Source: CAZFHP01 sp964519365 | GTDB taxonomy: Bacteria; Babelota; Babeliae; Babelales; RVW-14 | Length of the DNA: 10,858 nt | Assembly: GCA_964519365.1 (NCBI GenBank) | Contig: CAZFHP010000052.1 | Location: 1 to 10,858 of the forward strand | Direction of reading: 5' to 3' | In this document: positions 1 to 7,384 of the stretch, piece by piece | Layout: the number at the start of each line of letters is the position of its first letter | Position numbering within the stretch: the stretch's first letter is position 1 | Position numbers and translations under genes: made by a program | Notes under the pieces: model-generated | Told to the model about the DNA's origin: nothing | Database searches by the model: none | The model's input: only the letters and a program-made list of their open reading frames with translations

Positions 1-10
1 GTTCTGATTC

Positions 11-39
11 ATGGCATGCCCCCTTATATGACCTATAAT
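11..39 (+). promoter_or_regulatory. Candidate sigma70-type promoter upstream of phoH
   Basis: A perfect TATAAT (34-39) lies 17 nt downstream of ATGGCA (11-16), which matches 4 of 6 bases of the TTGACA consensus. Transcription from here would give a leader of roughly 115 nt before the chosen phoH start at 161. A weaker alternative is TTGCAA (48-53), 18 nt, TATGCT (72-77). No gene is visible in bases 1-106. The assignment rests on consensus matching only. Confidence 0.42.
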
Positions 40-160
40 TTCTTTTGTTGCAAATGTACACCCGTCCCCCCTATGCTGCAATAAACATTAGAATACCTAG
101 TGTAACATGAGTATCAAGAATTTTAAGTCAAAAATATACACAAAAACTGTAGGAGCCCCT

Positions 161-1654
161 ATGGCAACAAAAAAAACTCGCAAATCGACGAAAAAAGCCC
201 GTAAAACAAGCAACAAAACTCATAAAAAAAGTTCTAAAAGCTGTCCTACACGGTTAGATCGCATATTCGTGCTTGACACAAACATCTTATTGCACGACCC
301 TGACGCTCTTTTTGCATTTAAAAACGTTATCGTTGGTATACCATTTATCGTCCTAGAAGAACTAGACATGTTCAAACGAGAAACTGGCGAAAAAGGCCGC
401 AATGCCCGTGAAGTTATCAGAACACTCGATGAACTGCGCACACGCGGCAGCTTGCATGACGGCGTCCCACTTAATCACGATACTGACGGCGCCCTTTTAA
501 AAGTATTTCACTCTCCTGAAAAAATCTCTTTTTCGCAAGAGACAGATATTCATGCAATCAAAGATAATTTAATTATTCAAACCAGCAAAAACTTAGCACA
601 AAACTCATGCCACGTAACACTTGTGAGTAAAGACATTAACGTACGCGTCAAAGCTGACGTCTTGGGCATAGAGGCTGAAGATTACACCAAAGGGACAATT
701 AGCTCCGACAAATATTATAAAGGCTGGATAAAGCTACCCATGCCGGCTCAAGACCTGAAAAAGCTCTCACAAAAAACGCTCGCTGCTATGGCAAAAGAAT
801 ATACACTCTATCCCAATCAGTTTATTATCGCACACAGTGAGAATAACCCTGAAAACAATAAATTATTTAGACACTTGGGTGCCGGCAAAGAATTTAAAGA
901 AGTCGCGCCTATCACAATCATGGACAAATTTCATGCGCTTAATATTCAACAGCTTATGGCGCTTGATTTACTCATGGACGACGATATAAAACTTTTAAGC
1001 TTGCTCGGCCCAGCGGGTACAGGAAAAACATTCTTAACGCTTCTGGCTGGTCTATATAAAGTTGCTCAAGTCAAAGCATATCGCAAGTTTTTAGTCACCC
1101 GCCCCATCGTCGCGCTCGGCGCAGACATTGGCTACTTACCCGGGGACATTCAAGAAAAATTACATTACTGGATGCAGCCTGTACACGACAATCTTGAATT
1201 TATTGCCAGCGAGATTATACACGAAGATCATGACCTATTACACTTAGGGTCAAAAAAGAAACAGAAAAAAACAAAGAAAAAACATCCCGACGGTCGCCCA
1301 AAAACAGGCTTAAACACCCAATTTGTAGAACACTTAGAACGCAAAGGGATCTTAAGTCTTGAAGCCATTACGTATATGCGTGGGCGTTCAATACCGTATC
1401 AGTTTGTCTTTATCGATGAAGTCCAAAACCTAACTCCACATGAAGTTAAGACGCTTGTTAGTCGTGCCGGCCAAGGCACCAAAGTTATTCTTGCCGGCGA
1501 CCCGTATCAAATTGACTCGCCTTATCTTGATTTTACAAGTAACGGGCTGACCGTAACGACAGAAAAGCTAAAAGAATATTCTATTTTTGGAACAACGTTT
1601 TTAGAAAAGAGTGAACGAAGCGAACTGGCACAGCTTACAGCCGATGTGCTGTAA
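161..1654 (+). CDS. phoH: PIN-PhoH fusion protein: RNA-processing ATPase/RNase
   Basis: A 497-residue protein with an N-terminal PIN nuclease-like domain joined to a PhoH-type P-loop ATPase, the architecture of PhoH2-class proteins, for which RNA unwinding and cleavage have been reported. The PIN part (about residues 33-180) starts with the DTN signature at 39-41 and has further acidic residues (EELD at 66-69, D129, D134, D158). The ATPase part (about 255-497) shows Walker A GPAGTGKT at 283-290, Walker B VFIDE at 416-420 and LAGDPYQID at 444-452. The start at 161 is chosen because AGGAG lies 5 nt upstream; an in-frame ATG at 107 would add 18 residues but has no ribosome-binding site. Odd features are a very Lys/Arg/Ser-rich N-terminal 25 residues and a lysine-rich insertion at about 365-383 between the two ATPase halves. 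Both basic stretches could bind RNA (inference). The gene stands alone and ends in a terminator. Confidence 0.93.
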   Translation: MATKKTRKSTKKARKTSNKTHKKSSKSCPTRLDRIFVLDTNILLHDPDALFAFKNVIVGIPFIVLEELDMFKRETGEKGRNAREVIRTLDELRTRGSLHDGVPLNHDTDGALLKVFHSPEKISFSQETDIHAIKDNLIIQTSKNLAQNSCHVTLVSKDINVRVKADVLGIEAEDYTKGTISSDKYYKGWIKLPMPAQDLKKLSQKTLAAMAKEYTLYPNQFIIAHSENNPENNKLFRHLGAGKEFKEVAPITIMDKFHALNIQQLMALDLLMDDDIKLLSLLGPAGTGKTFLTLLAGLYKVAQVKAYRKFLVTRPIVALGADIGYLPGDIQEKLHYWMQPVHDNLEFIASEIIHEDHDLLHLGSKKKQKKTKKKHPDGRPKTGLNTQFVEHLERKGILSLEAITYMRGRSIPYQFVFIDEVQNLTPHEVKTLVSRAGQGTKVILAGDPYQIDSPYLDFTSNGLTVTTEKLKEYSIFGTTFLEKSERSELAQLTADVL

Positions 1655-1657
1655 AAC

Positions 1658-1688
1658 AAAGATATTTTTATACGTTAAAAATATCTTT
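1658..1688. terminator. Bidirectional terminator between phoH and the HEPN gene
   Basis: A perfect 13-bp stem (1658-1670 with 1676-1688) closes a 5-nt loop, TACGT. It is followed by a T-rich run on the plus strand (CTTTTTGTTTTG), and on the minus strand the stem is followed by GTTTTAC. The stem is AT-rich, so its strength is uncertain. It starts 4 nt after the phoH stop and contains the stop codon of the convergent HEPN gene, so it can serve both transcripts. Confidence 0.72.
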
Positions 1689-2075
1689 TTGTTTTGTATC
1701 TGGTTCAGCAATTTTTTTCAACACAAACTTCATAATAATTTGCGCAGACTTAATTGCAATCTCAGCATCAGAAACATCTGGTATATCATATTCCGTGGGA
1801 TATCTAAATTTGGTAGCATAAGGGTTTAAAACTCTTATGGCTTGAAATATTTTTTCAAAATCTTTATCAAATATTAAGCATACCTCAAGTAATTTATACA
1901 AGTCATGAGTTTTGATAAGCGGCTGATTTTTGAAAACAAAATATCCTTTCAATGTTTTTTCAGCTGCTTGTTGGCAATGATATGTTAATGGAGAAAAAAG
2001 GCCCTGAGGCAAAAGAATTTTCGCAACGCTCAAGTCATCTTGCGCTATCTTTAACCAATCTTCATGCCCGAGCAT
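1668..2075 (-). CDS. HEPN-domain protein, partner of the upstream MNT nucleotidyltransferase
   Basis: A 135-residue all-helical protein of the small HEPN family (PF05168-like). Visible signatures are an N-terminal EDWLKIAQDDLSVAK helix (5-19), the CQQAAEKTLKG helix (34-44), THDL (56-59) followed by a leucine-rich helix, and the RYPTEYD block (91-97). Such proteins are usually encoded next to a minimal nucleotidyltransferase (MNT), and some MNT/HEPN pairs are toxin-antitoxin systems in which HEPN is an RNase toxin silenced by nucleotidylation. The RX4-6H motif of the RNase-type HEPN toxins is not seen here, so RNase activity is doubtful. The start at 2075 is preferred: GGAG lies 9 nt upstream, whereas the ATG at 2090 (five more residues) has only an A-run before it. 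The gene overlaps the MNT gene by 14 nt, implying translational coupling. Its stop lies inside the terminator stem shared with phoH. Confidence 0.85.
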   Translation of the reverse strand: MLGHEDWLKIAQDDLSVAKILLPQGLFSPLTYHCQQAAEKTLKGYFVFKNQPLIKTHDLYKLLEVCLIFDKDFEKIFQAIRVLNPYATKFRYPTEYDIPDVSDAEIAIKSAQIIMKFVLKKIAEPDTKQKDIFNV

Positions 2076-2382
2076 AAATGAGCTCTCCATTTTTTTTGAT
2101 TTTGTAACCTAAAGTTGTAACATTGCTTGCAATGTTCTCAAATTCTTCTTTGGTATACACAATAATATCTTTAGAAATACCCAAGCCAAATAACGCATCA
2201 TGACCAGGGATCGTCCGTTTATACGACTTTTCATCAGACTGATCAACAACAATAGCAATATCAAGATCACTTTCTTCGTCTGGTTTTCCCCATGCATACG
2301 ATCCAAACAGATAAATTTCTACAGGGTCGTAAACATCAACCAATCGATTTTTAACTTCTTCAATTATTCTATCACTAATCAT
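2062..2382 (-). CDS. MNT-type minimal nucleotidyltransferase
   Basis: A 106-residue protein of the DNA polymerase beta-like nucleotidyltransferase fold. The catalytic signature is intact: FGSYAWG (26-32, with G27-S28), SDLD (38-41, metal-binding D39 and D41) and a third aspartate at D72 in KDIIVY. Family members transfer a nucleotide to a substrate; in MNT/HEPN modules the antitoxin can modify its HEPN partner. The start at 2382 gives a normal N-terminus (MISDRII) with a G-rich GGGG about 4 nt upstream. A GTG at 2403 in the same frame would add seven residues and is less likely. The 78-nt gap from cmk contains a hairpin (2426-2443), so transcription may be read-through from cmk or independent. 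Function as an antitoxin is inferred from gene pairing. Confidence 0.87.
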   Translation of the reverse strand: MISDRIIEEVKNRLVDVYDPVEIYLFGSYAWGKPDEESDLDIAIVVDQSDEKSYKRTIPGHDALFGLGISKDIIVYTKEEFENIASNVTTLGYKIKKNGELIYARA

Positions 2383-2425
2383 ATTGCCCCAAAACTTAAA
2401 CACAATTGCTATACAAACACCCAGA

Positions 2426-2443
2426 TATCATGTTAGCATGATA
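2426..2443. promoter_or_regulatory. Palindrome between cmk and the MNT/HEPN pair
   Basis: A perfect 7-bp inverted repeat, TATCATG-N4-CATGATA, sits 18 nt downstream of the cmk stop and 43 nt upstream of the MNT start. No T-run follows it on the minus strand, so it is not a good intrinsic terminator. Its place in front of a toxin-antitoxin-like pair would suit an operator or an mRNA processing/stability hairpin. Both readings are inference. Confidence 0.35.
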
Positions 2444-2460
2444 CAAGTGATTTGTCATTT

Positions 2461-3147
2461 TCACCGAATCTCAGACAAAAACAATTCTATCGTTTGCTCA
2501 AGATCGACCTCAGAATTATCAATCACAAGAGCCCCTTCAGGAATCTTAAGGGGTGCAACGTCTCTGTTTATATCACGATGGTCTCGTTCTTCAAGTTCTT
2601 GTTTAACTTCTTCAAGCGTACGCTTGTTATTATCTCCCGCATCACGATCTTTATCTTCAAGTAATCTTCGTGCACGCACATCAACACTCGCCGTCAAATA
2701 AAATTTATAATCGGCGTTAGGAAAAACAACAGAGCCACAGTCGCGCCCGTCAGCGATAATATCGTATTTTTCACCAATCGATCTTTGCACAGGCAACAAA
2801 GCTTCACGCACTAATTTATTTGCACTAACATGTGATGCCAACTGATCATACTCGCGCTTATATAAATTATCTGTGATATTTTGCCCGTCAAAAAATAATT
2901 TTGGCTCACCGTCACGATACTCATATGTTATGCCAGAGATTAAGCCTATATCTTCAGGGTTTATCTTAAGCCCATCAAAACATCCTGCATGCTCATGTAT
3001 ATCTAGCTTGTACTTCTGTGCAAACACAAACGCGACGGCACGATATAACAAACCCGTATACAAGTAATATATATTCATGCGCTTGGCAAGTTCTCGCGCA
3101 ACAGAACTTTTACCACTGGCCGCCGGCCCATCAATTGTAATAATCAC
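2461..3147 (-). CDS. cmk: Cytidylate kinase (CMP/dCMP kinase)
   Basis: A 228-residue cytoplasmic enzyme that phosphorylates CMP and dCMP with ATP in pyrimidine nucleotide supply. The length is normal for the bacterial family. The P-loop GPAASGKSS is at 7-15, followed by the TGLLYRA substrate-site motif (31-37), the ADGRDCGSVVFPNADYKFYL block (132-151) with the conserved GRD, and the lid/C-terminal block RDHRDINRDVAPLK (188-201) with RD and PL as in characterised Cmk. The start codon is GTG in a GTGA overlap with the stop of the upstream gene, and AAGGTG lies 5 nt upstream. It is therefore the second gene of a tightly coupled pair read from the promoter at 3740-3768. The frequent bacterial neighbour rpsA is not present. 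Confidence 0.95.
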   Translation of the reverse strand: MIITIDGPAASGKSSVARELAKRMNIYYLYTGLLYRAVAFVFAQKYKLDIHEHAGCFDGLKINPEDIGLISGITYEYRDGEPKLFFDGQNITDNLYKREYDQLASHVSANKLVREALLPVQRSIGEKYDIIADGRDCGSVVFPNADYKFYLTASVDVRARRLLEDKDRDAGDNNKRTLEEVKQELEERDHRDINRDVAPLKIPEGALVIDNSEVDLEQTIELFLSEIR

Positions 3148-3680
3148 GAACGCACCTTTTTATCACCTTCACGTTGCTTCTTTTTTGGCATAAAAATATC
3201 ACAACAAACCACTTCTAGATATGCTGAGTTCACAGAAGAATAGCCATTTAAACCATAAAGATACGTATAAAAACCCAATAAATTTTTTACATGTCGGCAA
3301 TAAGAATATCTATACTCAGCATCATGCCACCCACAATACGAGTCAAGCATCATTGCTATCTCACCCGTTACATAGTTTATGTAATCACTTGTTATTTTAA
3401 AATTTTCAGAATCAAAGCTCTCTATTGCCTTTAAAAGAGTTGCCGAAAACGTTTTATGAGAGGCCAAAAGCGCTTTCCCATCTAAAACAGGCTTGTTTAA
3501 AATCTTTTTGTACGCTTCGCTCGTTTGCACAATAGCTTTCTTTATGTTCACATGAACATACGATACAACCTCTGGGGCAAACGTACGAAAAAGCATAGCA
3601 TGCGAACGTACACACACTCCTAATACCATGCCAGTAATAACAACAACACGAACCGCACGAGTAACACGCGATATACTCAT
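3144..3680 (-). CDS. Secreted protein of unknown function, first gene of the cmk operon
   Basis: A 178-residue protein that I do not recognise. Residues 1-28 look like a Sec signal peptide: basic N-region (R5, R8, R11), hydrophobic core VVVITGMVLGVCV and a likely cleavage after SHA at 26-28. The mature part (about 150 residues) is predicted mainly helical. It has four cysteines (C116, C128, C159, C160), which could form disulfides in the periplasm, and a basic tail from about 165 (KKKQREGDKK). No catalytic motif or later membrane segment is evident. The start is supported by GGGAG 7 nt upstream. It overlaps cmk by 4 nt and shares its promoter; the coupling with a nucleotide kinase has no evident functional logic. 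The gene itself is likely real; its function is unknown. Confidence 0.72.
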   Translation of the reverse strand: MSISRVTRAVRVVVITGMVLGVCVRSHAMLFRTFAPEVVSYVHVNIKKAIVQTSEAYKKILNKPVLDGKALLASHKTFSATLLKAIESFDSENFKITSDYINYVTGEIAMMLDSYCGWHDAEYRYSYCRHVKNLLGFYTYLYGLNGYSSVNSAYLEVVCCDIFMPKKKQREGDKKVRS

Positions 3681-3718
3681 ATAAAATCTCCCAAACTTAA
3701 ATACATAATTTAAAACAC

Positions 3719-3747
3719 TTGTACAAAAACGAGCTGCTTATTATACT
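3719..3747 (+). promoter_or_regulatory. Candidate mutS promoter
   Basis: TTGTAC (3719-3724), a 17-nt spacer and TATACT (3742-3747; 5 of 6 consensus bases) point toward mutS, which begins about 60 nt downstream of the -10 element. The -35 match is modest (3 of 6). The -10 shares bases with the -10 of the opposing promoter, so the two could not be occupied by polymerase together. Confidence 0.4.
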
Positions 3748-3768
3748 GACAAGCACAAATCAGGTCAA
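3740..3768 (-). promoter_or_regulatory. Strong sigma70-type promoter for the 3680-to-2461 operon
   Basis: Read on the minus strand: TTGACC (3763-3768; 5 of 6 consensus bases), a 17-nt spacer and a perfect TATAAT (3740-3745). The -10 is 59 nt upstream of the start codon of the secreted-protein gene. This is the best consensus promoter in the window, and it is expected to drive the secreted protein and cmk, possibly also the MNT/HEPN pair. Confidence 0.75.
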
Positions 3769-3806
3769 TACGAAAACGAAAAAAATTAAACGTTCAAGCA
3801 AATTTT

Positions 3807-6524
3807 ATGAGCAAACAAAAACCTACACCGTTAATGCAACAGTACTTTGATATCAAAAAACAGTACCCAGAAAATATTTTACTGTTTCAAGTCGGCGACT
3901 TTTATGAACTGTTTTTTGACGACGCCAAAACAGCCTCTTCGTTTTTAGCTATCGCGCTAACAAAACGTGGCAAAAATCAGGGCAAAGATATTCCCCTGTG
4001 TGGCATACCCATACACGCTCTTAACCATTATTTGCATAAGTTAATTAAAGGCGGGTTTAAAGTCGCTATCTGCGACCAGCTTGAAAAGCCACAGCCTGGC
4101 ACGGTCGTCAAACGGGGCGTAACACAAGTTTTTACCCCAGGTACGCTCACAGATTCACTTATGCTCGACGACAAATCTTCGTCGTACTTGCTCTCGTTTT
4201 ACCCAGGAGAAAAAAATTGGGGGCTCGTGTTTACAGAGTTACTTACTGCCCAACTGTTTGCAACGACGATACCAATAAACGCATACAGAACACTTGAGTC
4301 AGAGTTAATACGTTTTTTCCCCGACGAAATAATCTTGCCCGATATCAAAACGATTGGGACGTTTAACACGTATTTCAAAAAGCTTGGGTACTGTGCGAGC
4401 TTAGCAGACAATCTTGTAGGCGATTACGCTGGCCAGCCCATCAGCAAAGCCTGGCTCGAAACACAATTTACCAAAAATACCCAAACATATATTACGCGCA
4501 ATCAAGCGCTTACATTATCTATTGATACGTTATATACGTATCTTAAGAAAAACCAAGAAAAAGCGCTCATACAATTCACGTCAATACAGTTTTATAAACC
4601 CGACGATTATCTTATACTTGATAGCGCAACACAAAAAAATCTAGAAATAGTCAAGAACAGTCAAGACGCTGGGCGTAAGAATACGTTATTTTCGGTACTT
4701 GATCAGGCAAAAACGTCTATGGGGTCACGCACACTCAAAAAATGGTTGCTCAGACCCCTTATTCAAAAAGACGCGATTGTACAAAGGCAAACCGTCGTTA
4801 AAATGTTATACGAACACGTCGACCTGTGCCAGCAGTTAGAAGAGCTTTTAACACAGCTGTCAGATATCGAAAGAATTATCGGGCGTATTGCGCTCAAGCG
4901 CGCCCTCTTGCCAGATTACTTGGCACTTAAAAACTCGCTTGCTCTTTTGCCCGGGATAAAAAAACTCTTAAGCGCATATCTAGACATAGCGCTCATCAAG
5001 ACAATACATGATAAGCTACATGACTTTAGTGATCTTGTGCTCTTACTCGACAAAAGTTTAAACGACGACCCCGCAAGCAAGCATATTATCAAGCAAAACT
5101 TTGATCACAATCTTGATACGTTGCGCAATCTTGTAAATAATTCACAACAAGAGATTTTAAAGCTCGAACAAAAAGAAAGCGCTAGCACAAAGATTTCGAG
5201 TCTTAAGATTCGTTACAATAATATATCTGGGTATTATATCGAAGTAACAAACCCAAATTTAAAACTCGTCCCCGATTATTATATTCACCAGCAGACGCTT
5301 GTTAATCGTAAACGTTTTGTTACCCAAGAGCTTAAAACGCTTGAACAAGATATTGTTCGCGCTCAAACAGAAATCGAAACCGTCGAAAAAAACGTCTTCG
5401 ATCGCATTAAACAAAACGTCGAAGACGAACTTGCATATTTGCGTCACGGCGCGCAAGCCCTTGCCTATCTTGATGGCTTGTTTGGCTTAGCTCGGGCAGC
5501 GTATGATAATCGTTACGTCGCACCTGTTTTTCACGATAACACACGAGAGCATGAAAACGCACGTGTGCAAGACAACACGCCTTATCACAAAAACACGCCC
5601 GAACACACAAGTATATCTCGCGATATTATCATCACAAACGGGCGACACCCAGTTATCGAAACCAAATGCCCCGATACGTTTGTCAGCAACAATACGCATT
5701 TAACCCAAGAATCATCGCTCTTAATTATCACAGGCCCTAACATGGGCGGCAAGTCGACGTACTTGCGCCAAGCGGCACTTATTTGCCTCATGGCCCAATG
5801 CGGCTCGTTTGTACCGGCTGACAGTGCCCAGTTACCCATACTTGATCGCATTTTTACACGTATCGGCTCCGCTGATAATCTGGCCGAAGGCAAAAGTACA
5901 TTCTTAGTCGAAATGGAAGAAACGGCAACTATCTGTACGCAAGCAACAAAAAATAGCCTCGTTATTCTAGACGAAGTTGGTCGTGGCACAAGTACAACAG
6001 ATGGCATAGCGTTAGCGCATGCAATTATCGAATATATCGCCATAAAAATTCAAGCAAAATGTCTGTTTGCAACGCACTATCATGAGCTTACTCAACTTGA
6101 ACATACGTTACAGGGCGTAAAGAATTATTACCTGCAGTGCACGAAAAAAAATAATATCCTGCACTTTTTACATACAATCGCCCCGGGCATCGCACAAAAA
6201 AGCTTCGGGCTTGACGTTGCCGTGCTAGCGCAGCTGCCTGAGGCTATTGTTAAACGGGCGCAAGAGCTTTTGGAGCAAGCCCCCCAAACGACAGTATCGA
6301 ATGGGCATGTTATACATAGCACCCAGAAAAAATCACAGACACAAGCACAAGACTATTCACAAAATAATTCACAAAGAGTAAAAGAGCTTGAACGCAAGCT
6401 CTTATCGTATCAAACTGTATTTAATACGCTTAAAGATATTGATCAAAATAATCTTTCTCCCAAGCAAGCGTTTGATGTGCTATGGGAGGTACTCTCTTGT
6501 CTGGGCGAAAACCAACACCAATAA
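3807..6524 (+). CDS. mutS: DNA mismatch repair protein MutS
   Basis: A 905-residue mismatch-recognition ATPase that binds mispaired or looped DNA as a dimer and starts repair with MutL. Domains in order: mismatch-binding domain (about 1-115) with the F-Y-E motif in GDFYELF (F32, E34); connector (about 125-250); lever/core and clamp (about 265-570), including IRYNNISGYYIEVT; and ATPase (about 606-800) with Walker A GPNMGGKST (643-651), Walker B LDE (721-723) within DEVGRGTSTTDG, and the FATHYHEL motif (754-761). The end (LSPKQAFDVLWEVL) matches the usual MutS C-terminal helix. It is somewhat longer than E. coli MutS (853), partly through an Asn/Thr/His-rich insertion at about 577-605 between the core and the ATPase. 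The M1 start fits the family N-terminus, though no clear Shine-Dalgarno is visible. No mutL is in the window. The stop is 2 nt before a structured repeat. Confidence 0.97.
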   Translation: MSKQKPTPLMQQYFDIKKQYPENILLFQVGDFYELFFDDAKTASSFLAIALTKRGKNQGKDIPLCGIPIHALNHYLHKLIKGGFKVAICDQLEKPQPGTVVKRGVTQVFTPGTLTDSLMLDDKSSSYLLSFYPGEKNWGLVFTELLTAQLFATTIPINAYRTLESELIRFFPDEIILPDIKTIGTFNTYFKKLGYCASLADNLVGDYAGQPISKAWLETQFTKNTQTYITRNQALTLSIDTLYTYLKKNQEKALIQFTSIQFYKPDDYLILDSATQKNLEIVKNSQDAGRKNTLFSVLDQAKTSMGSRTLKKWLLRPLIQKDAIVQRQTVVKMLYEHVDLCQQLEELLTQLSDIERIIGRIALKRALLPDYLALKNSLALLPGIKKLLSAYLDIALIKTIHDKLHDFSDLVLLLDKSLNDDPASKHIIKQNFDHNLDTLRNLVNNSQQEILKLEQKESASTKISSLKIRYNNISGYYIEVTNPNLKLVPDYYIHQQTLVNRKRFVTQELKTLEQDIVRAQTEIETVEKNVFDRIKQNVEDELAYLRHGAQALAYLDGLFGLARAAYDNRYVAPVFHDNTREHENARVQDNTPYHKNTPEHTSISRDIIITNGRHPVIETKCPDTFVSNNTHLTQESSLLIITGPNMGGKSTYLRQAALICLMAQCGSFVPADSAQLPILDRIFTRIGSADNLAEGKSTFLVEMEETATICTQATKNSLVILDEVGRGTSTTDGIALAHAIIEYIAIKIQAKCLFATHYHELTQLEHTLQGVKNYYLQCTKKNNILHFLHTIAPGIAQKSFGLDVAVLAQLPEAIVKRAQELLEQAPQTTVSNGHVIHSTQKKSQTQAQDYSQNNSQRVKELERKLLSYQTVFNTLKDIDQNNLSPKQAFDVLWEVLSCLGENQHQ

Positions 6525-6526
6525 CA

Positions 6527-6596
6527 CCCACAGCTGCAGCTAAGAAGCTTTGGTGTGGGCTAACATTAACGTCACCCGTTCCACGGGTTCTCATGA
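6527..6596 (+). repeat. Structured interspersed repeat, copy A
   Basis: About 70 bp. Hairpin 1: outer stem CCCACA (6527-6532) with TGTGGG (6554-6559), and inside it a 4-bp stem AGCT/AGCT around an AAGA loop (6538-6549). Then comes the linker CTAACATTAACGTC, then hairpin 2: ACCCGT-TCC-ACGGGT (6574-6588), then the tail TCTCATGA. It begins 2 nt after the mutS stop and forms an inverted pair with copy B. Whether it acts as DNA or as part of the mutS mRNA 3' end is unknown. Confidence 0.85.
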
Positions 6597-6712
6597 AAAT
6601 TACAGACAATCTAGGAATTGTATGCCTTTTGGTAAGACATTATAATTCAAGAGACTTACGAGTTAAAATACATTTTATGGCTTTTAAGAGGTGGTGACTC
6701 AATAATTAAATC

Positions 6713-6783
6713 TCATGAGAACCCGTGGTAACGGGTGACGTTAATGTTAGCCCACACCAAGCCGTCTTCGGCGCAGCTGTGGG
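6713..6783 (-). repeat. Structured interspersed repeat, copy B
   Basis: Reverse-orientation partner of copy A; the two arms could pair over about 70 bp across a spacer of about 116 bp. Read on the minus strand, the inner stem of hairpin 1 is GCCG/CGGC around the same AAGA loop (6761-6772), fully changed in sequence from copy A yet still complementary. Hairpin 2 is ACCCGT-TACC-ACGGGT (6721-6736), with a loop one base longer. The 6597-6712 spacer holds no convincing gene or site. Confidence 0.85.
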
Positions 6784-7384
6784 TATATTTATTATAAAAA
6801 CGGGATGTCCCTTCTTGTTTGTAAAATAAGATCACCCTTCTGCTCTCCCCCCTTATAAACTTACAAATAAAAAATATCCCCCACAATTCAAAAACGCCCT
6901 ACCGCAGACCTATTCAAGAGAAAATTATCTATGATCAAAAAAAACTTGCATTAAAATTTTTCTATGCTAATCTAGAGCATACTTAACGTATAGTTTTATA
7001 CGTTTAAGCTAAATCGAAAAACAAAATTTGGGTGGGTTTCGGTTTTTTAACACAAAAGTTTTTACACAAAAAGTTAAAGTAACGCATCACGTTAAACCAG
7101 CTTAACACGTAATGTCTTAGTGGGTCTTCTTTGAAGTGCGTTTCATACAACACGTTACATACAATATTTATACACAACACACAATACACACACGCGCACC
7201 TATCAAAACATTCCCTCTTACGCATTACCTATTTTTAACAGCTTAAAAAGCTATTTCGTGTTCTTAACTTAAACACAAGCGTACGCAAGAACACACAAAT
7301 AACTCTTTAAGCATTTTGTCTAGTCAGTGTTTATTATATTATTGTCGGTGTTTATTTATTAACACATATGTAGGGGGATACTTT
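6784..7384. other. Gene-free AT-rich spacer and leader before the 158-residue membrane protein gene
   Basis: No credible coding sequence on either strand. It contains a near-perfect inverted repeat (6982-7008, listed separately), a CA-rich low-complexity run at about 7171-7200, and the ribosome-binding site AGGGGG just before 7385. A weak promoter-like pair, TTGCAT then TAATCT at about 6948-6975, precedes the inverted repeat, and another AT-rich -10-like region is at about 7330-7345; neither is convincing. If transcription starts at the first, the leader would be about 400 nt. Confidence 0.5.
6982..7008. promoter_or_regulatory. Inverted repeat with TATACG arms
   Basis: CTTAACGTATA (6982-6992) and TATACGTTTAAG (6997-7008) are complementary apart from one extra T, around a GTTT loop. 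It could be an operator, a transcript hairpin or a weak terminator. The only T-run on the plus strand is 30 nt later (GGTTTTTTAAC), so termination is not well supported. A related TATACG palindrome overlaps the predicted promoter at 10169-10183. Confidence 0.4.

Noticed and set aside
5585..6043. 152-codon minus-strand frame inside mutS
   Set aside because: It is antisense to the highly conserved MutS ATPase domain; its length is explained by the coding bias of mutS.
6482..6697. 71-codon plus-strand frame overlapping the mutS 3' end
   Set aside because: It overlaps mutS in another frame and then reads across repeat copy A; it shows no independent coding signals.
7004..7225. 73-codon minus-strand frame with Cys/Val-rich translation
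   Set aside because: It falls in a low-complexity CA-rich spacer, has no ribosome-binding site, and resembles no family.
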